A stretch of DNA of 36,795 bases from Obelidium mucronatum (lineage: Eukaryota > Chytridiomycota > Chytridiomycetes > Chytridiales > Chytriomycetaceae): contig JAIVFH010000265.1 of the NCBI GenBank assembly GCA_025765595.1, positions 1 to 36,795 of the forward strand, in the 5' to 3' direction. Made by a program: the position numbers and the translations under genes. Each line of letters opens with the position of its first letter. Within the stretch, counting starts at the first letter, position 1. The notes below the pieces were generated by a model. That model saw only the letters and a program-made list of their open reading frames with translations. It searched no databases and was not told the DNA's origin. Below, piece by piece: positions 9,853 through 20,936 of the stretch.

Positions 9853-11643
9853 ATGCGGGAAACAGCGCGCAGAGGCGCACGGGTCGTTGCCGTGTTTGGA
9901 GAGAGGCTGGCGGGGGAAGGCGCGGCGGGCGGGCTGGCGGACAAGCTGGCGGTCGTGCTTCCAAGACAGATGCTGCGCAGTCATTCTCTCACTCACGAGC
10001 AACAACACGAGCTGATTGTCGGCCTGGATGCAGCAACTGCGATTCTGAAATTGATTCGAAAGTCTCTTTTGTCATGGGAAGAATCCACGCAAAAGGAACG
10101 CGACAGCGTGTGGGAGTCAGCCTTGGCTGTCTTGGAGTGTCTGCGTGATCCTGGATCAATCGATTCACCAGACAGTGCTAGTTCTTCATTGGATATACAT
10201 GCATACTCGAAATTTATTGAATCGCTCATAGTCTGCGCACGGCATAATTTGACAGTGTCATTCACGACCTTCCCTATTCTATTGTTACTGGGAATCGTTA
10301 AAACTGGAGAACTATTCACCCGCACCATGGACACGTGTGATAACTCAGGCATATCGAGTGAAGGGCAAGAGTCTGATAGCGAATGCCGCCAGACGCAAGT
10401 TGAAGAAGGATTCAATCAGCTTTGCGTCAGTATATCCTCTCATATTCAACAGGTTTCTCCCTCGATTGAATTGATTCTCTTCAATTTGATGTTGATGTTT
10501 CGCAATAGATCAGTGAATTATTACTCGACCAAGTTACAAACACGCAAGGACGTCGAAAAATACTCGAACTTTATGAACGGCTTGCAGAAAGAGATCCAAT
10601 GGTATATATTTTTTGTGTATTTGACCCCATGATATTCTTCTTGTGACTCTGATAAGACTTCAGCTGTTGCCGGAGATCTTGATGGCTCTAGATCCGTTCA
10701 TTGTGAATTGTAGAGACAGCGGCAGCTTCCGCAAAATACTATTCGACGAAACTAAATATTGCGAATTCTGGATTGATGCTTCAAGAGCAGAAACATCAAG
10801 AGTGGATCGTCAAGGGTTTCGACATTTCCTTGGACTATTCCTGAAAGCAGTCGAGTACTTTATGGAGCAATCTTGTGTCAGCGCATTCGGGCAAACCCAT
10901 GTGTCGCTTTTACAGCGATTTGATTCGCTCGTAGCGGGTATGTTTCATATGTATTTCAGGTTGTACTCACCTTTTTTTTTGCATCAGAAATCCCAGACGA
11001 CCCCAAAGTTTTTGAAGGTTTATACTCTCTGGTATCCGAAAACGATCAATACCTTATATCTTTCATGCTGTCTCTCACGAAACTGGAACAGCGGCTTATA
11101 AAATCGGAAACGAGGATGCACTTTGACAGGTAACGGAAGATCACCCACTTTACAGAGTCCCTTATCGTCAAATAATTATTATTAAATCAGCTGAAATGAC
11201 TCAATTTTCGTGTTTCAGAAACATGCCATGGACAGCAGTGCTGATTAGCGACTATTCCTCAAAAGTCTTTTTTTCAAAATTCCTGGAATCTACAGGGTAC
11301 GATTCAATGATCCTTATTGATTTACTCATGAGTTCTGAAACCTGCTTTCTGGAGTTTTTGCTCCTGTTTGTAAAATGCTGGATGGAAAACAAAAGTGTTG
11401 CGACTACGTTGAGTGAGGGGGACAGCAGTGGCATATGATGACAATGCAGACACGAAGAAGAAAAGAAGAAGAGGAAGAAGAAGAAGCGAAAACAAAATAG
11501 CTTTGCAAGCTGATTCGACAGAAACGCGTGTATTGCAAGTTTTGGAAGAGTTGGTTTGTAAAGTCGATGAGATGGCGAGTCAGTTTCCGTACAACCCGAA
11601 ACCATTAGTGAAACGAATGAATGCTCTTTTGAGTCAGATGTAG
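9853..11643 (+). CDS. Lines (LINS1) family protein
   Basis: Exons: 9853-10452, 10509-10601, 10664-10937, 10988-11129 and 11219-11412, then probably 11450-11643. With the last pair joined, phases close to 498 residues. The protein is largely alpha-helical. The segment KVFFSKFLESTGYDSMILID followed by LLMSSETCFLEFLLLFVKCW strongly resembles the conserved block of Lines proteins (FLE..xYDxxxLxDxLxSxETCFLxYLL). The C-terminus FPYNPKPLVKRMNALL matches the short Lines C-terminal module. The C-terminal part is offset by one base: either a 37-nt intron (11413-11449) or one extra G in the G5 run at 11416-11420. Lines is a poorly understood protein named for a Drosophila patterning gene. The first 100 bp of coding sequence are very GC-rich. 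Confidence 0.62.
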
Positions 11644-11824
11644 CTTGATGGTATGAAGTCTATCGATCCTGATTTTGGGAGGAATGGCAGATATCTGTTG
11701 AGCAGGAATCTAACCGCTGATCTCGAATGATATCTCGACGTTTTTTTGACCGCGTATATTTATGTTTCAAATAAGCATCATGAAAGTTGATTTGTCTATA
11801 AAATAATGTAGATTAAATTCATTC

Positions 11825-11830
11825 AATAAA
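11825..11830 (+). terminator. AATAAA polyadenylation-like signal
   Basis: An AATAAA lies 182 bp after the Lines-like stop and only 12 bp before the Dicer ATG, so either the upstream transcript ends very close to the Dicer start or the motif is fortuitous. Confidence 0.35.
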
Positions 11831-11841
11831 CTATCTATATC

Positions 11842-14800
11842 ATGGACGACGACACCTTTGAACTACGGCAGCTCCAATCTCACAAGCCTCGCGAATACCA
11901 GCGCTTCATATTCAACATTGCGAAAGTAAGAGTGATGCGCTTACTGAAGGAATCCTCATGTTGACTTCTTCAAAACCAAAAAAAAAAGACAACAAACACA
12001 ATCGTCGTCCTTCCAACAGGAACTGGGAAAACACTCATCTCGCTCTTACTCATCAAGCATATGGCCGAAATTGACTTTGGAAATGCGTTGGTAGAGTTTT
12101 CTTTTTCACGGCTTGGTTCTCACACACACACACACGTTGTCCTTGTAGCGACGAGTATCAATCTTCCTGGCACCACAAGCTACGCTTGTTCTTCAGCAAA
12201 CAAACTATTTAAAAGAGAATTGCGATTTTCCAGTAAAGAGTTATCACGGTGATCTGGGCTGCGATAACGTGAGAACGCCAAGTTTTCTCGCCCATTTACA
12301 CACTCTGCTGATTATTCCCAATTAGTGGTCAGAAAGAACTTGGAAGAAAGAACTGGAAACGTTTGGATGTCTGGTGATGACGCCAGCAATATTGGACACG
12401 GTTCTCAGACGCGGGTACTTGACAATGAAGAACGTAAGCCGCCATGAAAGGCAATACTACTGTTGGTCGATCTTAGCTGATTCTCCTACCCAACCTCCAA
12501 AAAAAAAGATCAACTTGATTGTTTTCGATGAATGCCACAACGCGAGAAAAAACTCCATTTATAACCAAATCGTTGCGCTCCACTATCTCAGTGCTCCAGA
12601 CGCTGAGAAACCTTTAATATTTGGAATGACGGCATCCCCAATGTCTGGAAACGGCGACGATATCCGCCTTGCGATCAAGTATGTGACCCGTCTTTTTATC
12701 CAACTATTGGTGTTGTGAATCTCAACTTCTTTTAAAAAAAAACCAGACAACTGGAGACGAATTTATGCTCGAAAGCAATCACCCCAGAATCCCACAGCGA
12801 CCTCAAACACTACGTCGTCAACCCCGAGAAAACAATCATCCCATTCCCCAACGTGATTGGTATCCAAAGCCCCGTTCTCCTCCAACTCTCTCGCCTTGGC
12901 ATCGACACTATAAAAAGCCTCCGCAGTCTCTGTTTTGATGCACAGACTCTGTGTGAAGATATCGCGCCTTGGGTAGCTGATGTGTTTTTACGAGAAGCCA
13001 TGAAGGACCTGTTTCACTCGTACTGGGAAGGTGGGAGGGTTCGAAAGGGGAAGAAGGAGAAGGTTGATAAACGCATCGCGGTCAAGATGGATGCGGTAAG
13101 CGGAATGGTGAAGGATGTGGGGGAGGTGGAACAAGAGAGTTTATTGCTATTGTCACCCAACTCGCGGATGCGCGTCTTGTCGCTGGGGAAAGATGAGGTC
13201 GGTGACGACGATCGCGTTGTTTCGAAAAGCAGGGATTCTGGTGCAACGGATGGAGTTTTGTATGGCTCTGACATGGTATTGGAGACGCTGTTTACTACGG
13301 ATGAAAAGGAGCTGGAGGAAGAGAGAAAATTGAAGGGTTTTGTTAAAGCCGCGTGTGACTTTCTTGATACTCGCTGGTCGCGTGATTTCATCACCATTGA
13401 CGACGACGACAAGCAGCAAAGCGGCAGTCTCGTTGATGACATGCCCTGTGAAGAAATGAAACGGTTTTCATTTGTAGCGCATCGATCAATCCTTCCCGAA
13501 TCTTTGTACGCGAAAATGTCTCCGAAATTCTTGACGCTCGTAAACATTTTGGAACAGTATGCTTCTGATGATGCGAAATTTTGCGGAATTTGCTTCACAG
13601 AAAAGAGATGCAGCGCAAAGGTGCTTGGATACCTCCTACCACGTTGTCCATCTTTGAGTTCCTTTGTGAAAGTCGAAGGTTTGGTGGGACATGGATCAGA
13701 TAGTCTGATTGCGTCTTCGTCTGCAATCAGTTTTCTCTATGGATGTGGCACAGCAAAAGAAGGTTGTTCACAGATTTCGGGATGGGAAGCTAAATTTGCT
13801 TATTGCAACCAAGGTATAGTTGAGCTGTTGCAGAACTATAATTCACTGAATGGTACTGATGCAAGGTTGCTGAAGAGGGTATTGACATCCAACCATGCAA
13901 CTTGGTTGTGCGCTTCGATATGGTACAAACAGTCATCAGCAACATTCAATCCCGCGGACGAGCACGTCACAAAAACAGCAAATACATTGTAATGGTGAAT
14001 GAAAACGATTTTGAAGCACAAAGCCGGATCTCCAAACTCGAGCAAAACGAATCTGAAATGAATTTCATGCTTCTCGGGAAGATGAAAGAAGAGTTGGAAT
14101 CCCAAACCATTGGTGACCAAATGTTGATGACGTTTCGCATGCAATCGCAGTATCCGCCGAAATTGTGTATCAGACTCCTTTGGGCTCTAAAATGACGACT
14201 TTTAACTCGGTTCAAGCTGTTTATCATTATTGCATGTCGCTGCCCCAAGATTTCTTTTCCCCTCTTCGTCCCATTTTTACCACAGGTCCCACTTTGGTTC
14301 CGAGCGGATTTGCCACGGGTCATAAGCTTGCTTGGATTTCCTCTCTGCAGCTTCCTTTGAATGCTCCAGCCAGTTGCCGATTCATATCAGGCCCTCCATG
14401 CCTCACGTGTGGGGATGCGAAGCGGATGGTTTCATTGGAGGCAGTTAAAATGCTGCATAAAGCCGGTGTTTATAATGACAGGCTCAAGTTATCCATGTAT
14501 GACGCGGGGCCAACAACTGATGAAGCTGATTACATTATGGCCGCGCAAGCCGCGTTTGGGATTCGAAAAGTCAGTGGGGAGGGGAGGATCGCATCTTACG
14601 AAACAATGATACCTGAAATTTGTCAAGTATCGTTTCCTTACCCTTTCCCGATCGTTATCGACGAATGTGCAGTTGTTGATGCTGAAAGCGATGATGAAAA
14701 GACACCAAAGAAATCAACGTATCGGAAGCGATCTGAAGTTCCAGTCGTAAATCAAGGCTATCTTGTTTTGTTTCGCGTTTTCGACGGGGATAATAGGAGT

Positions 14801-17376
14801 TCTGGGAGAATGCTTGATATTGCAGCTCTGCTTCCATTTCTCATACCCGACGCTGCAATCAGCGGCAAGCACGCTCTATTTATTGACTCCCAAGAGCAAG
14901 TCGTTCAAATATTTGCCAGCCAGTGGCCCATCGAAATAGATGCTCGAAAGAGTGACATGCTTCAAAAGTTCTCCAATACGATTTTCTTCAACGCGCTACT
15001 TCGTACACCGCAGCCAGATCTGAATCATGAGAACGACTATTTGATGCCTGTTGTGCCGCTGTTGTCTGGAGAAGAAGCTCTGGAGAATATACACGACCCG
15101 GCATCAATTAACGGTCTGATTGATTGGAAAACACTGGAACGGTGCGCGGAAAGCCCATTTTCCGTTGAGCAACAGCGTGGGAAGACGAAAGGGGTAGTTC
15201 AAGACGAAACTGTTTATGATTTTGTGCCATTGTATGAGGAGTATGGAAATGAGCTTGTGGTTGTGGATCGCAAATATTATAATCGTAAGGATTTATATTC
15301 TTGAACCTTTGTTTGTTTTTTGCGGAGATTTCTTAGTTGGGCGGTTTTTTTTAGGTCGCTACCAGGTCTTGGATGTGATTACAACCAGAACTCCGTGGAA
15401 TCAGAGAGAAAAGAAAACCGTTCTTGCAGAATTTTATAAACGACGACTTCACGTGAAGGAGCAAATACTGGAAAATCAACCCGTTCTCGCTGGTTGCCAC
15501 TTGCCACACATGTATCAAACTGGAGCCGCTGAAGTCAGTAAAGATACAACCAACAAGGCAAACTTGATTCCACAGTTCTGCACTCCGTTTCCAATCAAAG
15601 CCAGCTTATTGACGCGTTCCGCTCTTCATCTCCCAATGCTCATTCAATACCTGTACCACCGCCTTTCAACCCTTGAAATTCAAACCAAACTAGGGATGCT
15701 GCAGGTGGTACCACCAATCGATTTCCAAACCGCATTTCTTTCTTCAGCGACTCAATTCCTGGGACGAGACTATGAACGCCTCGAATTCCTTGGAGACTCC
15801 TACTTGAAAATGCATCTCACAATCCATCTCTTTGTCAACAACCCACAACGCGATGAAGGCTGGCTCACCCGCTCTCGAACAGCGTTGGAACGGAATAGTA
15901 ACCTCAAGAACGCGAGTTTGGGAAATGCGCTCCCAAGTGCGCTTTTGACAAACTCGATTTCGAGGAAAACTTGGTTTCCACCTCAAAGGTTCCCGCAATT
16001 GATTAAAATTTCTGATAAAGGAACGGCTGATATTGTGGAAGCGATTATGGGTGCTTGTATTCAGGCGTCGGGGATTGAAGGCGGTGGGATCGCCCTCAAT
16101 AGATTCTTTGGACCAACGTATAGTACCAAAGTGCAGGAATATCACTCGAAAATGCCTTATTCTCTTGGAACGGCGATGGCGGTTTTGGATTCGGCAGATG
16201 AAGACGTTGTGCAGGGTGTTAATGTTTTGGTGACCAGACTGCACCAGAAGTTGGGTTACAAGTTCAAGAATCCGCTCCTCGCTGTCGAAGCCGTCACTCA
16301 TACGTCGGCTATTGGGGTCTACGATAGTCTTACTGGCTGCTTTCAGAGGCTTGAATTTTTGGGTAGGAGTTCTTCTGAAAATATCTCAATCGCAAGAACT
16401 CACACCCGTTTATTCAGGTGACGCGATCCTCGGTTTTGTCGTTGTGCATCAGCTTTTTAATTCGCCCGAGAACTTTAACCCTGGCCAATTATCGACTTTG
16501 AAAGATGAACTTGTTAGCAATCAATACCTCGCCCATGTTTCGTTCCACATCAGTCTTCCCGCTCTCATCAAGCAAACAACTGCCCAGCTGGCCCATGATA
16601 TTTGCGATTTCGGGGTTCGCCTTGAGGAAGCCGCTTTTGACGCTGAAGACGGTGAATTTTACTGGAACTCTCTGCCGCATGCTCCCAAAACTGCCAGCGA
16701 CGTCCTGGAAGCTTTAATTGGCGCTGTTTTCGTAGATTCGGGCTCGGATTATGAAGTCGCCAAGGCGTTGGTTGACCGCATCGTCATTCGCCCTTGGATG
16801 GAATATTTCAACGCGTCGGGCGGATCTATAGCGGGGGTATCAAATCCTACGCGGGAAATGGCGGCATATGCGGAAAAATGTGGCTGTGATGCCTTTTTCG
16901 TTCGGTAATGTCTTTCTTTCAAGTGAACTGTGAGTCATAGTTCCACCAACAATACTCTCACCAGAATGTCTGAAAATGCCGAAACCGGGAAAACCACTTG
17001 CACAATAGAGAAGCATGCCGTTCTTCTCGCGTCTGCAGTCGCGCCCTCCAAAAAACTTGCCCGGAGAATGGCTGCTGTCGATGCAATGCCCAGTCTCAAG
17101 GAAATGGTTCTTCACGGAGACAAAAATTGCAACTGCAAAGAGCTTTCTGACAAGGGGTTGAGCACGACTGTGTTGAATGTGTTCACGCCGAGTGATTTGG
17201 TTACGGACCCAGAGCTTGTCGATGCAATTGAGATTGCTTCTGCAAAGATAGCAGTTTTGGATGATCGTGCTCGTGAAGCTGGGCGCGTGATTTTGCCTAT
17301 GGTTGTGGACGAAGTGGAATTGTCTGATAGTGACGATGATGTGGCTGAGGATGATGTTGATGTTGTGATCCTTTAA
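11842..17376 (+). CDS. Dicer-like ribonuclease III
   Basis: Twelve exons: 11842-11925, 11989-12090, 12149-12268, 12326-12433, 12509-12678, 12747-13702, 13731-13813, 13866-14112, 14151-15284, 15355-16362, 16418-16904 and 16941-17376. They close to 1644 residues. Helicase part: Walker A TGTGKT at 38-43, DECH at 145-148, a TASP motif, and the C-terminal helicase motif SRGRAR. A Dicer dimerisation (DUF283-like) domain follows. RNase IIIa carries ERLEFLGDS near 1141 and RNase IIIb QRLEFLGDAILG near 1332. A dsRBD-like end comes after the last intron. No obvious PAZ domain was recognised. The role is cleavage of double-stranded RNA into small interfering RNAs. Three introns are only 28, 38 and 36 nt; the 28-nt one could instead be one extra T near 13731. 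Confidence 0.93.
16905..16940 (+). other. 36-nt intron in the Dicer gene
   Basis: GTAATG...CATAG, 36 nt, begins where the RNase IIIb frame meets a stop (CGG TAA). Removing it joins phase 2 to phase 2 and continues into the dsRBD-like end (SSTNNTLTRMSENAE). This is the best-supported of the very short introns in the window. Confidence 0.7.
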
Positions 17377-17520
17377 GCAATTTTACGCGCTTTGCCTCTT
17401 AACGCAATTTGCTTCCGATTAAATATGAATATTATAACTTTGGCACATCGTTTTATTTCGGATAAGAATCTGAACGTCATTTGCGGCTATTGGAGGAAGT
17501 ACAATATTTTATATTGATTC

Positions 17521-18006
17521 TTAGAATACAGCTTCATTCGATGAAACCACTTGCGCCCCAGCCTCCTTGAATTGTCGGTTGTGCGTTTCAATAATTGCGG
17601 CAGCGTCCAAACCATGTGGATCCGACCATGTCGAATGTGCATCAGAAACCACCGTGACGGTAAAGCCGCGATCAAGAGCACTCAATGTCGTTGAATTGAC
17701 GCATTGATCTGTCTGTGCACCAACAATGACCAAATTCGTAACGTTTAACTCTGCAAGTTTGTCCGCGAGAACCGTGCCTGCAAACGAATCGGATTCTGTC
17801 TTGTCGACAATTGCTTCGCTGCTTTTCACGTTGAATTCATCAAGGACAGTCCAGCCCTTTTCGCCGCTTGTGAAAGGAGACTCTGAGTTGTGGCGAATAA
17901 AGACAACAGGAACACCTTGGCTTCTGGAACGACCAAGAACTGTCTGCGTCGCAACGATTAGTTCTTTAGCGTTGTGGATTGGCGGAAAACAAAGGCCGTC
18001 GAACAT
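17521..18006 (-). CDS. Isochorismatase-family hydrolase, N-terminus uncertain
   Basis: 161 residues from ATG 18006, an alpha/beta cysteine-hydrolase fold. The catalytic Lys69 lies in VDKTESDSFAG. The catalytic Cys102 lies in VGAQTDQCVNSTTLSALDRGF, followed by TVVSDAHSTW, all typical of the family. The first beta strand, which normally carries the catalytic Asp (VIDxQ), is not within this frame. Just upstream, in the same frame, the bases encode YDLQTAMFDG, the expected motif, preceded by a stop. Removing one base would join it to an ATG at about 18037. The gene is thus probably longer, with a one-base frame break, or is truncated. Substrate unknown; relatives include nicotinamidase-like and isochorismatase-like enzymes. 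It is convergent with Dicer. Confidence 0.8.
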   Translation of the reverse strand: MFDGLCFPPIHNAKELIVATQTVLGRSRSQGVPVVFIRHNSESPFTSGEKGWTVLDEFNVKSSEAIVDKTESDSFAGTVLADKLAELNVTNLVIVGAQTDQCVNSTTLSALDRGFTVTVVSDAHSTWSDPHGLDAAAIIETHNRQFKEAGAQVVSSNEAVF

Positions 18007-18232
18007 TGCCGTCTGGAGGTCGTAGAAGCGAGCGTGTCATTTGGGGCTTTTAATCGATCCAGCAGTTTTCAGACGCACTCGATCCCAACTCGATCCCATT
18101 CTTTGTCGTCCTGCCACTGCCAGTAGCAGTCCAAACGCTGGTACTTCTTCGGATCCATCTTGTTCCAGTCTGCAATTGCCATTTGGCGCTGTTGGTGTTT
18201 TATTTACAAGGTCTGGAAGAAACATACCCGAG

Positions 18233-19322
18233 ATGAGGCTCATCATGCCAACTATGGATTTCGTGCTTTTCTTTGCTATTGCTGCGATATCAATCAGTGC
18301 AAACTCATGCCAGTAAGTGAGTGCTCTTTCTTTGGAGCAGAAGCTTTAACAGCTCCACTGAACACTCCTTTTAAAGGATCACAAATATCATGACGATAGT
18401 CTTTGAGAATCAAGATTATGCAAAAGTGATTCGGGATCCATATTTCGGGAGTGTCTTGCCTCAGGCTGGAATGTTGTTGAGTGATATGAATGGCGAGATG
18501 CATCCCTCACAGCCAAACTATCTGGCAATGATTTCCGGATCTACACACCGAGTTTTTTACGATTTCAATGTGGATATCGAAGGAGTTAAGTCTTGCGGTC
18601 TCTGTTCGGTCCTCGTTGTACTTAAACCTCTCTTGCTTCAACAGAAAACTATCGTTGACCTTTTGGATGAAAGAAATCTGTCATGGAAGTCATACCAAGA
18701 ATCAGTGGCCAGGCGACTGTTTTGCAGGAAGCAGCAGGGATTCTTACGTTCGAAAACACAACCCCTTCATTTCATTCAACAGCATTCGGAACAATGCGAC
18801 TCGATGCAACTATGATTGTGGACGCGTCTGTATTGTATTCCGACATGCAAACAGATTCGCTACCCAATTACATGTTTGTCACACCGGATATGAATAACGA
18901 TGGACATGATACTGGATTGGAATATGCGTCCAGTTGGTTGCAAGAGTTTTTGGAACCAAAACTGAAGGATCCTGTGTTTGCCAAGGTTTTTTTTCTAAGT
19001 TTATAACCTTTCAAATCTGTCCTGAAACCTCATTGGTTTACTTTCCAGACACTCTTCTTTATCACAGTTCGACGAATCGGAATCATACTTTGGAAACCAT
19101 ATCTGTAAGCTTGCTACTTCCAAACATAATTCTTGGTTTAAATATTCATGTACATCACCAGATTCGATACTATTAGGTCCTGGGATTGTGCCAGGTACTA
19201 TTGATGATACAAAGTACAACCACTACTCTTTTCTTGCAACAGTAGAGTATTTATTTGGGCTAGGCAAGTCTAGGGCTGAACGATTCAAAAGCCACGAGAA
19301 TACCGATATGTTGAAAGATTGA
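18233..19322 (+). CDS. Secreted acid phosphatase (phosphoesterase family), with frame breaks
   Basis: The start is ATG 18233 (18245 and 18254 also possible). Residues about 9-24 are a signal peptide (DFVLFFAIAAISISANS). A 64-nt intron joins SCQ to ITNIMTIVFENQDYAKV. Downstream are the family landmarks SQPNYLAMISGSTHRV, SYVRKHNPFISFNSIRNN, LPNYMFVTPDMNNDGHDTG, FDESESYFGNHI and NHYSFLATVEYLFGLG, so the whole enzyme is represented. They fall in different frames: near 18712, 18813 and 19068 the sequence has one base too many, and no intron explains it. Introns are near 18591-18645, 18985-19048 and 19105-19175. Members hydrolyse phosphomonoesters outside the cell, often under phosphate starvation. 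It is either sequence error or a recent pseudogene; the intact motifs favour error. Confidence 0.72.
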
Positions 19323-19344
19323 GACCACCATAAAAAAACTCAAA

Positions 19345-20807
19345 ATGACTTTCTTTGTTTTGACCACTCATCCCACCCGCGGTACTGTTGTAGTCGCCGC
19401 CTAGGCAACCTCTTACCTAAGACATGTGTTGCAATTGAAACGCCACTCGTGATGTTCCCATTCGAGTCCACTGACAGACGTCCAACCCCTGTTATTCCTT
19501 ACTTGCGACGCACCAGCCTGGAACTTGTACCAACAATACCTGCGTCTCGCCCCCGAAGTCCAATCAAAACTCCTTGAGCTTCTACGTCGACATGCACTGT
19601 CTGAAAGCCGAGGGGCGGCGTTTAATCTTCTCTGCTGTTCCACCCGGCCTGTTTGATTCAGAACTCGTTATTCGCATCGCAATGCTGGTTGAATTCAACG
19701 CTTTCGGAATCAAAAACATTGGCCATGCGTTTTATTCCATTGTTGGGAAACTTTCACACTCGTGTCGGCCAAATTGTTTCTGGGAGTTTGAAGGAGAAAA
19801 CATACGTATCCAGGTTATCGACCACATCGAAAAGGGTCAAGAGCTCACCATAGATTACGAATCTTCAAGAAGTCAAACAATGCCGATTGTTTTCCGCAGA
19901 CCCTATTTGCTTCGTTCGAAAGGATTCACGTGCATGTGTCCGCGTTGCGCAGCTTCATTTGATGACACTCGCCGTTTCTATTGCGTTAAAGCACCAAACT
20001 GTCCGGGAATCCACTTCAAAAGCAACCGTTATCCCGATCCTTTTTAGTTTGACATTGTTGCAACACGTGCGGCTACGAACCAACTGAAAAGCAAACCGTC
20101 TTTATTCAAGATGAGGAACAATTACTGCTGAATCAAACTACTGCCTGCAAAGAAAAGATGGAAGCGTACCAATTTGATTTCAAGATCTCAGAGCTGGTTA
20201 CTCAATGGAAACCTCCACACCCCCACCATTTCTTGGCTCACCATTACTGGGAATTCAAATTGGTTGGCGCTCAACAAGACTGGGAATGATGACTGGGAAA
20301 GCTACATTAGATATGATCAAATACTCCAGATACAAAGTTCAATGCTTGAGAGCTATTATTCCTTGTGCGAATGCAGAAATTGCCAGCGATCTTGAAAAGT
20401 TGGGAGACTGTTTAAACGCGCATACTATGATGATGTACACTTGCCCTAAAGGATTCGAGGAGATTCAAATTTACGGCAAAAAAGAGCAAGTGACTCTCGA
20501 GAATTTGAAGGAAGCCCAGGATGTGTACCGCGAGGCGCTTTTTATGTGTGGGGTATTGCGAGGAGATTCAAGTGCGGACCGCAGAGACTGTTTCATACAA
20601 ACTCGTGGAAATTCAAAAGAAACTAAAGTGGAATGAAGATGTGGAGCTTCAATTGCAGGTGTGCTGCTTGTGTGGGCATGTTTGCGATTCAGAGAGAGGA
20701 GAAGGCTCCATTGAAGAACTGTGGAAGTGCCACAAAGTATCGTACTTGCTGTGTGGAGCATCAGCGTGCAGCAGTGGCGAATCCACAAGAAGCATTGTAT
20801 TGCGTAG
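19345..20807 (+). CDS. SET-MYND (SMYD-like) protein, copy 1, multiple frame breaks
   Basis: The start MTFFVLTTHPTRGTVVVAA aligns with copy 2 at 20937. Parts recognised: N-terminal SET sequence, then NIGHAFYSIVGKLSHSCRPNCF (the SET NHxCxPN-type core, here SHSCRPN), ELTIDYESSRSQ and a post-SET cysteine group (CMCPRCAASF). A helical region and C-terminal MYND-finger remnants (CCLCGHVCDSERGE) follow. Relative to copy 2, this copy has a TAG near 19402, several extra bases and at least one missing base near 20729, so no intact frame exists. SMYD-type proteins methylate lysines on histones or other proteins. Because both insertions and a deletion occur, this copy could be a pseudogene, but neighbouring genes show similar extra bases. 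The end is set by alignment with the copy 2 stop. Confidence 0.65.
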
Positions 20808-20936
20808 TTGTCGGTATTAAGAAGAAAGGCGAAAAAGTAAGAAGAAGTTTGCGTTTATGAGGAATGAAATCAATTGCACGTGATTTACACTTGTTTGTTG
20901 ATTGTGGGAAAGCTGGTTTTGGTGAAAAGAAACCTA

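Noticed and set aside
12121..12135. CA dinucleotide run
   Set aside because: An ordinary microsatellite inside a Dicer intron, with no sign of function.
19345..20807. Calling SET-MYND copy 1 a definite pseudogene
   Set aside because: Neighbouring genes have the same type of one-base excess, so sequence error cannot be excluded.
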